Source: Haliclona indistincta (Eukaryota; Porifera; Demospongiae; Haplosclerida; Chalinidae). From it: a stretch of DNA of 64,000 nucleotides. The DNA lies in assembly GCA_964017065.1 (NCBI GenBank), contig OZ024791.1:4516547-4580546 (forward strand). The letters run 5' to 3'. Made by a program: the position numbers and the translations under genes. Below the pieces are notes generated by a model. That model saw nothing but the letters and a program-made list of their open reading frames with translations. It was not told the origin of the DNA and searched no databases. How positions within the stretch are numbered: position 1 is the first letter of the stretch; each line of letters starts with the position of its first letter. Below are positions 21,730 through 33,789 of the stretch, piece after piece.

Positions 21730-24162
21730 CTCACAATTATCATCGACACTCTTCTTCCTGTTTTGAAACTCCTTCATGAAGGATGGTACTGAAGATTCCT
21801 TACTGGTTGTACTGGTACGAGATGACTTGTCCTAAGGCAAAGGAAATAATTTCAGAGCATTCCAAATAAAAGACAAATGCTAGCTAACCTCAGTACTTTG
21901 TTGTTTTCGTTTTTTCATCAACTCCTTCTTCCAGGCAGGAACTTCAGGCTCCTTCTTGACTGCGCTGGTGCTAGGTGTAGCAGTAGCTACGGTAGGTGAA
22001 CGCCGACGTGCTAACAAATCTTGCTTCCATTTTGGCAGTGAAGAAGGCAGCTGTGCTTGTTTCTTAGTCTCTCCTTCCTCTTCCTCCTCCTCCTCCAGTA
22101 GTGACCTACTCCTTCCTCTTGTCTCTGGACTGTTAGGTGTGGTCAACATTCTCGGGCTAGTAATCAGTTCGCTCATAGGACGTGATTTATTTCTTCCTGC
22201 ACTGGGTGGCTTGTCTTGGGTAGGGCTTCTAAGAAGAGGAGAGGTTGATCCTTTGGGGGTGGGTGAACTAGAATCTTTAGGAGCAGGTGATATTGAGCGT
22301 TTAGAATCAGGTGAAGTCGGTCGCTTAGAAGTAGGTGAACTTGAATTTTTTGGAGTAGGCGATGTAGGACTCTTGGGAACAGATGGGCTTACTTCACCAG
22401 AAAGCAGCCGTTCTCTCTCTCTCCTTCGTTCCTCTAGTCTTCTCTTCCAGGCAGGTACATCACCCTCATCCTCTTCTTTCTCAATAGGTGCCTTCTTGTT
22501 CACTGGTGAAACTGGTTTAGCAGGCTCACTTGATGCTTTAATATCACTTGTTCCAGCTAACAGTCTATCTCTCTCTTTCCTCCTTTCTTCTAATCGCTTT
22601 TTCCACTGTGGCGGAGAATCCTCAGCTACTTGTACCTTTGGTTTGTTGCTATCTACTCTCTTCTTTGAAACTGGAATACTTTTAGGTTCTTCTTTAGTCA
22701 TCTCCTTTTCTTCGCTGGCCTGTCTTTTCTTCCTTCTCTCTTCTAGACGCTTTTTCCAGCCAGGAACATCGTCTTCATCTTCTTTTGCTGTAGAAGGCTC
22801 CTTTGCTTTTTGATCAGATTTCACATTTGCAGATGCCTTCTCACTCTTAGTTGAAGTGCCGGGAGAAGATTGGATATCATCTGTAGGAGTGGTTGATTTT
22901 ATGGACGGAGACTCAGTTTTCTTCTCTTCATCAAACAGAGGTTCGTCATCGTCTTCAAACAACGATACTTTTGTCTTGCCCGATTTAGCGCCTTTCTCTC
23001 TCTCCCTCTCTTGGCTCTCCTTCTCTACTTCAGTGACGACACCCAGAGGGTCAGCAAAGACATCTTCGTCTTTATGAGGAGATGGAGTAGGATTTTCAAC
23101 AGTGTGCTCTGAAACAGGTTTAGAAGCAGCGGGAGAGAGGTCTTCACCAAACAAAGTTGCTAAGCGCTCTTCTTTCTTGGTGGTTGGAGGCTCCTTGACC
23201 TCTTCTTCCACATCTTTGGATGAGCTAGAGGACAGTTCATCTTGAAACAGTTCATCATCGAACAAGCTAGCTGCTTTTGTTTTGGCTGGTTTACCTGACA
23301 CTGGTTTGTCAGCAATACCAACTACATCATCCTCTTCATCAAATAGTTTGGTAATGGCTCGTTCTGGCTTGCTAACAGCTTCCTTTTCTTTCTTCTATTG
23401 CTCTTTTCTTCTCCTCTCCTCTATGCGCTTTTTCCAATCAGGTACCTCCACCTCCTTTTTAACTTTGTCCTCAGCTTTTTCTTTTGCTGGCTCTTTTCTC
23501 TTTTCCACCGATACCTTCTCCTCTTTCTTCTTGCCCACTGTAGGTTTCTGCTCTGCTTGTTTCTCTTGCTCTCTCTTTTTTCTTCTTTCTTCTATACGTT
23601 TCTTCCAATCTGGAATCTCATCTTTTTCGTTGGTCAAGGGTGCAGCCTTTTTCTCTGGTTCCTCTCTCTTTTTCCTTCTCTCCTCTAGCCGCTTTTTCCA
23701 TTCAGGAATATCTTCTTCCTTCTCGTCTGTCGATGGCAAAAGTTTTTGAGCTCGATGTGGCTTACTCGGTGGTTTGTCAACTTCTTTCTTTGCAGTGTCC
23801 TCCTTTTTATTATCAACTGTCTCATCAGCTGGCTTTGCTTCCTTAATCCTAGTCATCTCACTCTCTGGTTCCTTTGTGGCGCTTTCTTCTGTTTCCTTCT
23901 TAGCTGTAGCACTAGTCTCTGATACAGCGTCTTCCTTCACTATCTTCTCGTTCACCTTTTTGCTTAGTTCTGGGCTGTCTTTTCTAGTTTCTTTCTTGCT
24001 CGAATCTGAGCTTTCTTTCTTGGTCAAATCTGGGCTTTCTTTCTTACTTTCCTTCTTGGTCAAATCTGGGCTTTCTTTTTTGGTCAAATCTGGGCTTTCT
24101 TTCTTTGTCAAATCTGGGCTTTTTTTCTCACTTTCTTTCTTGGTCAAATCTGGGCTTTCCTT
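21730..24162 (-). pseudogene. Truncated copy of the WK-repeat scaffold gene
   Basis: Copy of the 3' two thirds of the scaffold gene at 27152-33506, created by the tandem duplication. It lacks the promoter, first four exons and N-terminal part of the main exon; at 24161 it is joined to Fic sequence. A GAG codon of the intact gene is TAG here (23395-23397), a nonsense change in the middle, so even a chimeric transcript could not make the full tail. Downstream of the stop the frame stays open to the splice donor near 21889 and the last exon from 21831. An ATG at 24240 reads into it in frame, but only by chance from Fic sequence in another frame. Confidence 0.8.
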
Positions 24163-24919
24163 GTGACAGAATGTGGTTGGCCAGGAGACGACAAATCCTG
24201 CCATTGCCATCGTAAAAAGGGTGAAGTGACACAACTTCATATAGTAACCAAGCAGCGCACTTGAATATATAGATGGTGTTCTCGCGACTTATTTGTTTTT
24301 TAATGCTTTTCATGTGAATGTTGTGTCGATCAACAATGCTGTAAAACCTGAATTCCACTACTTCTGGGGATGGATAAGTGTGTAATTTACCCCGGTATTC
24401 AACATAGACTTCCCCTTTTCTATTACCAGTTTTCTTGCGAATCTGGCCACCATCGCCTGTCTTCAAACCCTTGAGCAGTATTGCATGAAGATCACACACG
24501 ACAGGAACTGTTAGCAATCCGGACTCTCGCAGTTTCTCCCAATCACCGGTACCACTTGATTCCTCGCTTGATTCTTCATCGGACGGCCCGTAGAATGATT
24601 CACGCAATGCTCTCCAGTTGTTTACACTTCCTCTATCCGATTCGCTCAATGCCGAGTCGTCTTCTTGGTGACCCACCTCGCTAGTCAGGTATCTATCCAA
24701 CAGCTTGCGGGTACCGTCAAATGTCTGCGTGCCGATGCATTCTGCCTTGTTTGACTGATAGACAAAGTTTACAGCCATGATCCTGGTAAAGCCCCGACAT
24801 CGGTCTTTGACGGACGTCTTTAACTCATTGTATTTTTTTCTCTTTTCGACGATCTCGTCTATCATTTCATCAACGCCTTGGCCATCAAGATCAAAATTCA
24901 GGAGGCTGTTACATGCCAT
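24128..24919 (-). pseudogene. Truncated Fic-2 copy fused to scaffold sequence
   Basis: Same start and N-terminal two thirds as Fic-2 (only about three amino-acid differences seen, e.g. HEILL to HAILL), including the inhibitory SNKAEC helix and the whole HPFYDGNGRICR loop. At 24162 the duplication junction is crossed and the frame ends after 11 unrelated residues, giving 263 residues without the final Fic-fold helices. It keeps Fic-2's upstream region and could be transcribed, but folding and activity are doubtful. Confidence 0.75.
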
Positions 24920-25129
24920 GATGATGTTTATTGAGTCAAGTATTGTTCGAGTGGTTCGAGTACATGAGGTCAAAGGCGTGACTAAAAAGTGTGCGGTTGA
25001 AATGCGCGCGCCGCATTGGTGGCCGGGCGGCTACCGAAGCAGTAAAAATACTTAGCCACGATGCCTACATGAGCGGAGAGAGACAACAGGTGTCAGCTGC
25101 TGAGTGCCACTGATCATAGACCTGCTTCA

Positions 25130-25310
25130 ATAGTTCTGCTGCTTCCATGCTACCATGGTTCTGTTGCTTGCATGCTTCCATAGTTCTGCTGCTTGCATGC
25201 TTCCATAGTTCTGCAGCTTGCATGCTACCATGCATGGTTCTGCTGCTTGCATGCTTCCATAGTTGTGCTGCTTGCATGCTTCCATGCTTCCATGCTTCCA
25301 TGATACTGTT
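25130..25310. repeat. GCTTGCATGC minisatellite, copy B
   Basis: Same array as at 19580-19745, with a small unit-number difference (extra CTTCCATG words near 25280). Confidence 0.75.
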
Positions 25311-25547
25311 TTGATGCTTCCTTGGATCTAGTGTTCTCATACGTGCTGTCATTATGCATCTGCTAATTGCATGCTAGCATACATGCTACTGCACCGAGAC
25401 ATCTGCACCTTTGGTGCTTTATTTTCGCAGTTTTTGCTTGAGCCGTGAGAATATAATCTTGACGAAATGTATGGCATAATTTGTGCTGTTTGCGAGAATC
25501 GAACTTGCGAAATTGGTGAAAATTTAGGCCCGCAAGAGCTATAGATA

Positions 25548-25885
25548 ATCCTCATGCATGCTCACAGAATCAGAGTGGAGCAATAATGCAGTTTGGGACG
25601 AGGCACTAAAATGGTGCTTCCAACTACACGACTGTTCTTGCGGTAAAATGGTTGGGATTAAAATAATCCATGCTGCAGGCAGGCCAGATCTTGACAACAT
25701 AGTATGTTGCTTGATGTAGCTAATCATATGCTATGTTTTTAATCTTCTCCAGATTTTGCTCATATCTCTTCAGTCATAACAGCTCAGTTTGACTCCATGA
25801 GGACAGCATTCTTTCAATACTTTGTCAAACATGCAGATTTAATTCATTTTGTCATACTGCTTATAAAAAGTGAAAAATAAAAATT
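25548..25885 (+). pseudogene. Displaced copy of the last two BRIP1 exons, copy B
   Basis: Nearly identical to 19982-20320, so present before the tandem duplication. The coding frame with CSCGKM and both splice signals are again intact. Confidence 0.7.
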
Positions 25886-25923
25886 GATGAACGATACATG
25901 AACTTTGATGCATTAATAATACA

Positions 25924-26938
25924 TTAATCGTAAATCTGTACATTGTCATATACGTCTTCATCATCATTATCTCTGATAACTCGACCATATGCAGTATTGG
26001 TAATCACCTCAACAGCTCTACTATTGGATGATGCTACAATATCCTGTACTGGTGGAGTGCTGCTGTGACGTCGTCTCATGCACGAAGCAGCTAGACCGAG
26101 TCCCAGACCAACCCCTACACCAATCACTGAGGAGATGATTGCTGTTAGTATAAACAGCACAAGAGAATACTGACTGGTTTCCTGCATTGAGGGAACTGCC
26201 AAAAGAGATACTATCATGCTCAAGTATCTTATCATCAATCATGTCAATAATGCACAGTTTTCATTTTGAGTAGGCTTACGTTTACATGTGAAGAAAAATA
26301 TTATTGCATGGATAGGAAATGAAACTGCAAAATCATAACTTCAAAGTCTGTTGGTATAACGGGTTTGTTCTTTGTATGCACAAATACAGTGTGCATTTTT
26401 GCACGTGCACTATGCAGAATTGTTGACACACTTCTTACTTTGCACCATAATGATGGTAGTGGCTGTTGGTTCTCCTGAAGTACTGCAGTTCAGGACTGCA
26501 CCATTTAGTGCTGCCAGAGATGACAAACTGCCAGTGAATGTCAGAGTAGAGTTGATGCAGGTAGCATCATTGTTATGGCTCTCTGTGAGAGACACTCTAG
26601 TAACACTCAGTGCTGGGGTAAGTGTCGAACTGGAATGCACCGACACGCTGATAGGACCAGTCCACACAGAGCTAGCCCAAGAGATAGCTGCGCCATCATT
26701 GTTGCAAGTGTAACTCAGCGAGCTCTGTAGACAGATATCATTACTGATTCGCGCGGTACTGGTTATAGTAGGTACTGAGGCCGGACACTGCTGACCTGTA
26801 GCAGGTACAATAAAGATTTGTACTCTGTCACACGTGCACACAACAATCGTGCAACAGATCAGCTTACGTACAGTTGCAATGTAAAACAGCTGCCGAACAA
26901 ACCACCAGGAACACGAACATCGAGCGTGATAACGACAT
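25924..26938 (-). CDS. Ig-like single-pass receptor with tyrosine tail, copy B
   Basis: Exons 26938-26868, 26824-26439, 26195-25924, again 242 residues with the same signal peptide, Ig-like ectodomain, transmembrane helix and AYGRV/YDNVQIYD tail. Differences from copy A are scattered substitutions mostly in the ectodomain (for example ALIS to ARIS, LIPALN to LTPALS), with the tail unchanged. The frame and splice sites are intact, so both copies are probably functional. It lies just 3' of the intact scaffold gene on the same strand. Confidence 0.75.
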
Positions 26939-27151
26939 TCTTGCTAGTACAATTCTATGCTAGTACGACTATGACCGACGTCTTTTGTAAACTGAAAGGT
27001 GTGGCTGTAACTGAGCCGCGCCTATTTTTCTGGAAAGTATAGAAAGCTTTCTAAGTGAAATAATTGTGTAAATGAACAAAATCACACAGTGACACACAAA
27101 AGTTGTACACAAAATGGGGACAAAATGAAAAGTAACATATAAACAACATAT

Positions 27152-30100
27152 TCAGTTCATGATAGACATATCTGATTTGAGTTGAGCTAGTAACATTGGC
27201 ACGGACTGTACTACACTGCAGTGGAAAGAAATGAGAGAATAATGCATACTGCAGTCAACGTTGAGAAACTCACAATTATCACTGACACTCTTCTTCCTGT
27301 TTTGAAACTCCTTCATGAAGGATGGTACTGAAGATTCCTTACTGGTTGTACTGGAACGAGATGACTTGTCCTAAAGCAAAGGAAATAATTTCAAAGCATT
27401 CCAAATAAGAGACAAATGCTAACTAACCTCAGTACTTTGTTGTTTTCGTTTTTTCATCAACTCCTTCTTCCAGGCAGGAACTTCAGGCTCCTTCTTGACT
27501 GCGCTGGTGCTAGGTGTAGCAGTAGCTACGGTAGGTGAACGCCGACGTGCTAACAAATCTTGCTTCCATTTTGGCAGTGAAGAAGGCGGTTGTGCTTGCT
27601 TCTTAGTCTCTCCTTCCTCTTCTTCCTCCTCCTCCAGTAGTGACCTACTCCTTCCTCTTGTCTCTGGACTGTTAGGTGTGGTCAACATTCTCGGGCTAGT
27701 AATCAGTTCGCTCATAGGACGTGATTTATTTCTTCCTGCACTGGGCGGCTTGTCTTGGGTAGGGCTTCTAAGAAGAGGAGAGGTTGATCCTTTGGGGGTG
27801 GGTGAACTAGAATCTTTAGGAGCAGGTGATATTGACCGTTTAGGAGCAGGTGATATTGAGCGTTTAGAATCAGGTGAAGTCGGGCGCTTAGAAGTAGGTG
27901 AACTTGAATTTTTTGGAGTAGGCGATGTAGGACTCTTGGGAACAGATGGGCTTACTTCACCAGAAAGCAGCCGTTCTCTCTCTCTCCTTCGTTCCTCTAG
28001 TCTTCTCTTCCAGGCAGGTACATCACCCTCATCCTCTTCTTTCTCACTAGGCGCCTTCTTGTTCACTGGTGAAACTGGTTTAGCAGGCTCACTTGATGCT
28101 TTAATATCACTTGTTCCAGCTAACAGTCTATCTCTCTCTTTCCTCCTTTCTTCTAATCGCTTTTTCCACTGTGGCGGAGAATCCTCAGCTACTTGTACCT
28201 TTGGTTTGTTGCTATCTACTCTCTTCTTTGAAACCGGACTACTTTTAGGTTCTTCTTTAGTCATCTCCTTTTCTTCGCTGGCCTGTCTTTTCTTCTTTCT
28301 CTCTTCTAGACGCTTTTTCCAGCCAGGAACATCGTCTTCATCTTCTTTTGCTGTAGAAGGCTCCTTCGCTTTTTGATCAGATTGCACATTTGCAGATGCC
28401 TTCTCACTCTTAGTTGAAGTGCCGGGAGAAGATTGGATATCATCTGTAGGAGTGGTTGATTTTATGGAGGGAGACTCAGTTTTCTTCTCTTTCTCTTCAT
28501 CAAACAGAGGTTCATCATCGTCTTCGAACAACAATGGTTTTGTCTTGCCCTTGTTAGCACTTTTCTCTCTCTCCCTCTCTTGGCTCTCCCTCTCTACTTC
28601 AGTGACGACACCCAGAGGGTCAGCAAAGACATCTTCGTCTATATGAGGAGATGGAGTAGGATTTTCAACAGTGTGCTCTGAAACAGGTTTAGAAGCAGCG
28701 GGAGAGAGGTCTTCACCAAACAAAGTTGCTAAGCGCTCATCTTTCTTGGTGGTTGCAGGCTCCTTGACCTCTTCTTCCACATCTTTGGATGAGCTAGAGG
28801 ACAGTTCATCTTGAAACAGTTCATCATCAAACAAGCTAGCAGCTTTTGTTTTGGCTGGTTTACCTGACACTGGTTTGTCAGCAATACCAACTACATCATC
28901 CTCTTCGTCAAATAGTTTGGTAATGATTCGTTCTGGCTTGCTAACAGCTTCCTTTTCTTTCTTCTCTTGCTCTTTTCTTCTCCTCTCCTCTATGCGCTTT
29001 TTCCAATCAGGTACCTCCGCCTCCTTTTTAACTTTGTCCTCAGCTTTTTCTTTTGCTGGCTCTTTTCTCTTTTCTACTGATACCTTCTCTTTCTTCTTGC
29101 CCACTGATTCAGTAGGTTTCTGCTCTGCTTGTTTCTCTTGCTCTCTCTTTTTTCTTCTTTCTTCTATACGTTTCTTCCAATCTGGAATCTCATCTTTTTC
29201 GTTGGTCAAGGGTGCAGCCTTTTTCTCTGGTTCCTCTCTCTTCTTCCTTCTCTCCTCTAGCCGCTTTTTCCATTCAGGAATATCTTCTTCCTTCTCATCT
29301 GTTGATGGCAAAAGTTTTTGAGCTCGATGTGGCTTACTCGGTGGTTTGTCAACTTCTTTCTTTGCAGTGTCCTCCTTTTTATTATCAACTGTCTCATCAG
29401 CTGGTTTTGCTTCCTTAATCCTAGTCATCTCACTCTCTGGTTCCTTTGTGGCGCTTTCTTCCGTTTCCTTCTTAGCTGTAGCACTAGTCTCTGATACAGC
29501 ATCTTCCTTCACTGTCTTCTCCTTCACCTTTTTGCTTAGTTCTGGGCTGTCTTTTCTAGTTTCTTTCCTGCTCGAATCTGAGCTTTCTTTCTTGGTCAAA
29601 TCTGGGTTTTCTTTCTTACTTTCCTTCTTGGTCAAATCTGGGCTTTCTTTCTTGGTCAAATCCGGGCTTTCTTTCTTGGCCAAATCTGGGCTTTCTTTCT
29701 TACTTTCCTTCTTGGTCAAATCTGGGCTTTCTTTCTTGGTCAAATCTGGGCTATCTTTCTTCTCTGCTTTATTTTCCTTACTTGAGTCCTTCTCTGCTGC
29801 TTCCTTCTCCTTTTTCTTCTTTTCTAAACTCTTTCGCCATTCAGGAACATCATCTTTCTTAGAAACATCGGTTTTTGGAGTTACTGCACCACCACTTGCC
29901 ACTTTCTTCTTCTCAGCTAATTTCTTTTTCCATTCTGGTACAGCGTCCTCTTTTTCATCAAACAGCAGAGGTGTACGTACTGGGCTAGCTGTTGCTTTCA
30001 AAGGAGTGCTTGTTCGTACTGGTGAGTTTCTAGTAGGTGATTCAGGTTGCATTGATAATGTCGGCTTTTTAGTAGGAGAAGGTTTCTGTGGCTTATGTGC

Positions 30101-33100
30101 TGGGCTTTGTTTTTCTACAGAAGATGACGGTTTTGAGAATAATGCATCGATTTCACTTGTATCAAACAGTGTGGATCTGTCAGAGAATAGAGTCGGCACA
30201 TCCACTGGTTCTTTGAACAATATACTGCCCCTCCCACTTGATTCACTGGGAGTGGTTATACTAACATCTGGTGTCTTTGTACTACTACTACTAATAGGAG
30301 AGGATTCTTCAGGTAGAGTGGGAGGAGGAGGAGGAGAGGTGGGGTCTTTAGATGAGGTATTATCTTCCTCTCTCAGTGAAACACGACTAAGACTGCTGAT
30401 ACTTGATGTCTCTGAGCGAAGATCCTCCGTCGATACTCCTTGGCTCACATCATCTGTGCTTCCATCTCTGCCTTTCTTGCTTGAGCGTCTAAACAACTTG
30501 AAAGCGGGACGCGGTGAAGAGCGAGGAGAGGAGGTAGGTGTGTCCTTCAGACGACTAAGCTCAGGAGAGTCCACGGGGCCAAGAGAACGCTTGGGCTTGG
30601 CTTTGATCTTGGGTGGAGAAGATCGCTCTCTGCTGCTGCCGGTACGATTAAGTTTAGGAGCTCCTCCTTTTTTGAACAGTTGTGCAAACCCTGCAAGAGC
30701 TCCAGACTGAGGAACACCAGCTTTCTGAAGTATCTGATGAGAAAATAAAAAAAGTGATTATCGCAAATGCAACTCCTTTCTAACCTCTTTTTTCCTTTGT
30801 TCTTCATTGAGAGGTTCTTTGAGATCTCCAACAGATTTGGTTTTATTTTCTTGTGCCGTTGTTACAGTTAACAATGGATTGTACGATCGTCTTCGTTCAC
30901 GATAATCACTCGAAACTTTGTCTTTATACTGGGAGGGTAGTCTGCGATCCTGTAACCCCTTAGCATGACTAAGAGAAGCTTTCTGCCGCTGCGCTGAGGA
31001 GTCTAGTATTTGATAACGTTTCTGATGAAAAGATAGAGAGAAGAGGAAGTGAACAAGGAAACAGAAATATCAGCCGCTATACAGAGTAGACATATACCAC
31101 ATAGGAACGATACACAGGGTTTGATACAGTGGGGGTGGCCTGGGATCCCCCCCTGGAATATCACTAACTCATTTATAAATTGTGTATCTAACTATCAAAA
31201 ATGGCGACTAAAGTTGTATAATAGCATTTATTACATAGTACGTCATCTTTCACCAATCAGATTGCTCTATTTGAGGCCATTAATGTAGGTTTTTGAGCGC
31301 GTGTAGAGTCTCCTATAGCAACAGACCGTTGCGTCTTTGCGAGTTTGAAAAATTTGCGATGTTATTGCGCTCACAGTGATGAACTATGTAATAAATCATT
31401 TATTGCCCTACACAACTCGGGCATTAACCGACATTAATGACCTCGGGAAAGTCAGTTGCCCTTGTACAGTCACGGGCTGCGCCCTCGACCGTTACTCGGG
31501 CAACCGATTTTCCCGCGGTCATTAATGTTGGTTAATGCCCTCGCGTGAGGGCAATAACTAATACTTATTACATAGTACGTCATCTTTCACCAATCGGATT
31601 GCTCTATTCGAGGGCAATAATGTAGGTTATTGACCGCGCGTAGCGTCTTCTATAGCAACAGACCGTTGCGTCTTTGCGAGTTTGAAAAATTCGCAATGTT
31701 ATTGCGCTCACAGAGATGAACTATGTAATAAATCATTTATTGCCCTACACAACTCGGGCAACAACCGACATTAATGACCTCGGGAAAGTCGGTTGCCCTC
31801 GTACAGTCTCGGGCTGTGCCCTCGACCGTAACTCGGGCAACCGATTTTCCCGCGGTCATTAATGTTGGTTAATGCCCTCGCGTGAGGGCAATAACTAATA
31901 CATATACCCTTCAGCGTCTGGGGGCTGCGCCACCAGACCCCCTGCTGTTATGTTCCCCCTGGCAAAAAAATCCTTTATGAAACCCTGATACATTATGTAC
32001 TACAATAAAAATGAAATACTAGGAATAAGTGGGGTACTACACATAGTATTGTAGTGTGTAAGATTATGACCATTCATAGTAATGTAGTGACAGTTTTGAG
32101 TTCCTGTCAATTAAACACAATCAACACTGTCAACAATATCACATTACCAGCTGTGACAATATGGCGATTAACACGTTCAGCACCTTGTCACAGCGGCAGA
32201 GGATGTTACGTAAAGACATACTTTACTTAGTCTTCATACAAACATCACAGTAGTCTCACTGACAACACAAGACAACACATGCACACACAAGAATGAAGAT
32301 GATTAGACATACCACAGCATCAAGTGCATCTTTGTCGATGAAGCCAAACTGTGCCAAGCTGTCAGGATTGAGTACAATTTCTCCAGGATCCTAAAACAGT
32401 GTAAATAATTAACAAGCACGACATCACTGTACAAGGAGATAGTAATTATGGTTGTGTAGAATGCACTTATAGTGGTGATTATCATACTCAACACACAAAA
32501 GGATCTGTTGTCATTGAAGTTTCAACCACACTATTCAAATATTGCTATAAAAGCAGACAGAGCATTACACATTCCATGAGTGAGCATGCAGCAACAGATA
32601 CATTCATAAAAACAGAATATGCATTGTGTATGTGTGTGCGTGTGTGTGTATATGTACGTGTGTGTGGAGCGTCGCGTAAGATATCATCTTTGGTCAAAAC
32701 GTGCGTGCACATGTTGGTAGAATTACCTCGGGCTCATCATCATCAGAACCAGGAGCGGATTTGTGAGTAGGAGATGTGGTGTGCACAGATGCTGGTCTTA
32801 TCTGCATCTTACGAGCTCGCGGCTTGGGTTGAATCAGAGGAGGAGCATTGCTGGCTTGGTTAAAGTGACCTCGCACTCTTCTCAACCGATCAGTGGTTTC
32901 TTCCTGTGAAAAAAGAATACATAAAATAGGTTAAATCACAGATTTTCACGTAAAAAGAGTGTTTTAAAAATTAGCAAATACTACACCCACATAAATCATG
33001 TCTGAAATGTATACGAATCACTTGCAACAAGCAACAACACAATGTCCCAAAACACAACACAAAATGAGATCATAAATCAAACAAAACCAACTACACCAGC

Positions 33101-33506
33101 ATTGTCACAACATCAGCACTTGAGTAAGCACAAAAAAACTATCACCAAGCATTACAAACTCACACAGAAAGTTGCACGAGATTCGTCTCGACTTTATTGC
33201 TAGTCCTGGGTCTCAAACCACACCCACCCTAAGACTAGCTAGTTGACCCAACTAGGACAATATCACAATAATGGTGTTTACTAACACGAGCTAGCTCTAC
33301 GACAATACCAATAGACACAACTATGAAATGAAGGAAGCGAGGAAATGCATGCCGCTATCTACACCTGACCGACGCAATCCTGACTGACCCAGTCACAGCC
33401 ATGTAGTTTAGCCGGAGCAGTACGAGACCGGATTCCCGTACATAACACATGTTATCGAGCTAGTACCTTTATACTCATAACGTACCTGTGCGTTGGAGTC
33501 ACTCAT
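27152..33506 (-). CDS. Large disordered scaffold with WK(K/R)xLExRR and acidic-LF motifs
   Basis: Exons 33506-33486, 32903-32727, 32390-32313, 31021-30785, 30733-27428 and a last exon from 27370; about 1305 residues, the final residues uncertain because splicing near 27269 is ambiguous. No globular domain recognised. Seen: at least ten tryptophan modules such as PEWKKRLEERRKKR, PAWKKELMKKRK; KESPDLTK repeats; Pro/Ser-rich segments with possible SH3 sites; and acidic Leu-Phe strings (ASLFDDELFQDE, LLFEDDDEPLFDEE, ITKLFDEEDD). The W-K-x-x-L modules recall phostensin/taperin actin-associated proteins; the LF-acidic-LF strings recall FAM21 LFa motifs that bind retromer. Both comparisons are motif-level inference. 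Start ATG is followed by a 21-bp first exon. Likely cytoplasmic adaptor. Its 3' part is duplicated as a pseudogene. Confidence 0.75.
31228..31900. repeat. Tandem pair of 337-bp foldback elements in scaffold intron 3
   Basis: Unit 1 starts at 31228, unit 2 at 31565, both with TTATTACATAGTACGTCATC. Each holds a long stem: GGGCATTAACCGACATTAATGACC...GTTGCCC pairs with its downstream inverse around ~35 bases, and the TTATTACATAGT start is inverted as ACTATGTAATAA in mid-unit. The two units are about 95% alike. No coding capacity. Confidence 0.8.
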
Positions 33507-33789
33507 GATGCCGCCAAGCGAATCCTCATACAGAAGAAACAAAGAAAAACGAAACGATTTCAGCAGCTAACTGTGCGTGGGATCTTTTATCGCACGTGAC
33601 GTCAATACGGAACGCCCACATTATTATTCTGCATGCATGATTGGTTTTATAGCTTGTAGTACTATTATTAGGCGATGCATGATAGCAGTGATTTTTATCT
33701 CCTATTATAACAATCATGTGCACTCGCACACATTATTTCATAAACACACAAAGTATTGAGATTAGTTGAACTCAGTTCTCCTCCTCAGT

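Larger units (their letters stand above)
18615..24162. repeat. Tandem segmental duplication, unit A
   Basis: This ~5.55-kb unit is repeated almost base for base by 24163 to about 29740. Matching landmarks are offset by 5548 (Fic), about 5566 (BRIP1-tail copy), 5550 (Ig receptor) and 5539-5570 (scaffold), the differences being small indels. Unit A begins inside the Fic-2 gene and ends inside the scaffold gene's KESPDLTK repeat. Confidence 0.9.
24163..29740. repeat. Tandem segmental duplication, unit B
   Basis: Second unit of the ~5.5-kb duplication. Its right part lies inside the intact scaffold gene; its left end begins inside the truncated Fic copy. The right boundary is approximate because it falls in a KESPDLTK-coding repeat. 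Confidence 0.85.

Noticed and set aside
23395..24240. 281-residue frame starting in Fic sequence and running into scaffold repeats
   Set aside because: The ATG lies in a non-coding frame of the Fic fragment; the frame ends at the nonsense codon. Treated as part of the pseudogene, not a fusion gene.
27495..30710. Long plus-strand open frames opposite the scaffold gene
   Set aside because: Low-complexity Ser/Leu/Phe translations produced by antisense reading of Lys/Glu/Arg codons; no splice or family support.
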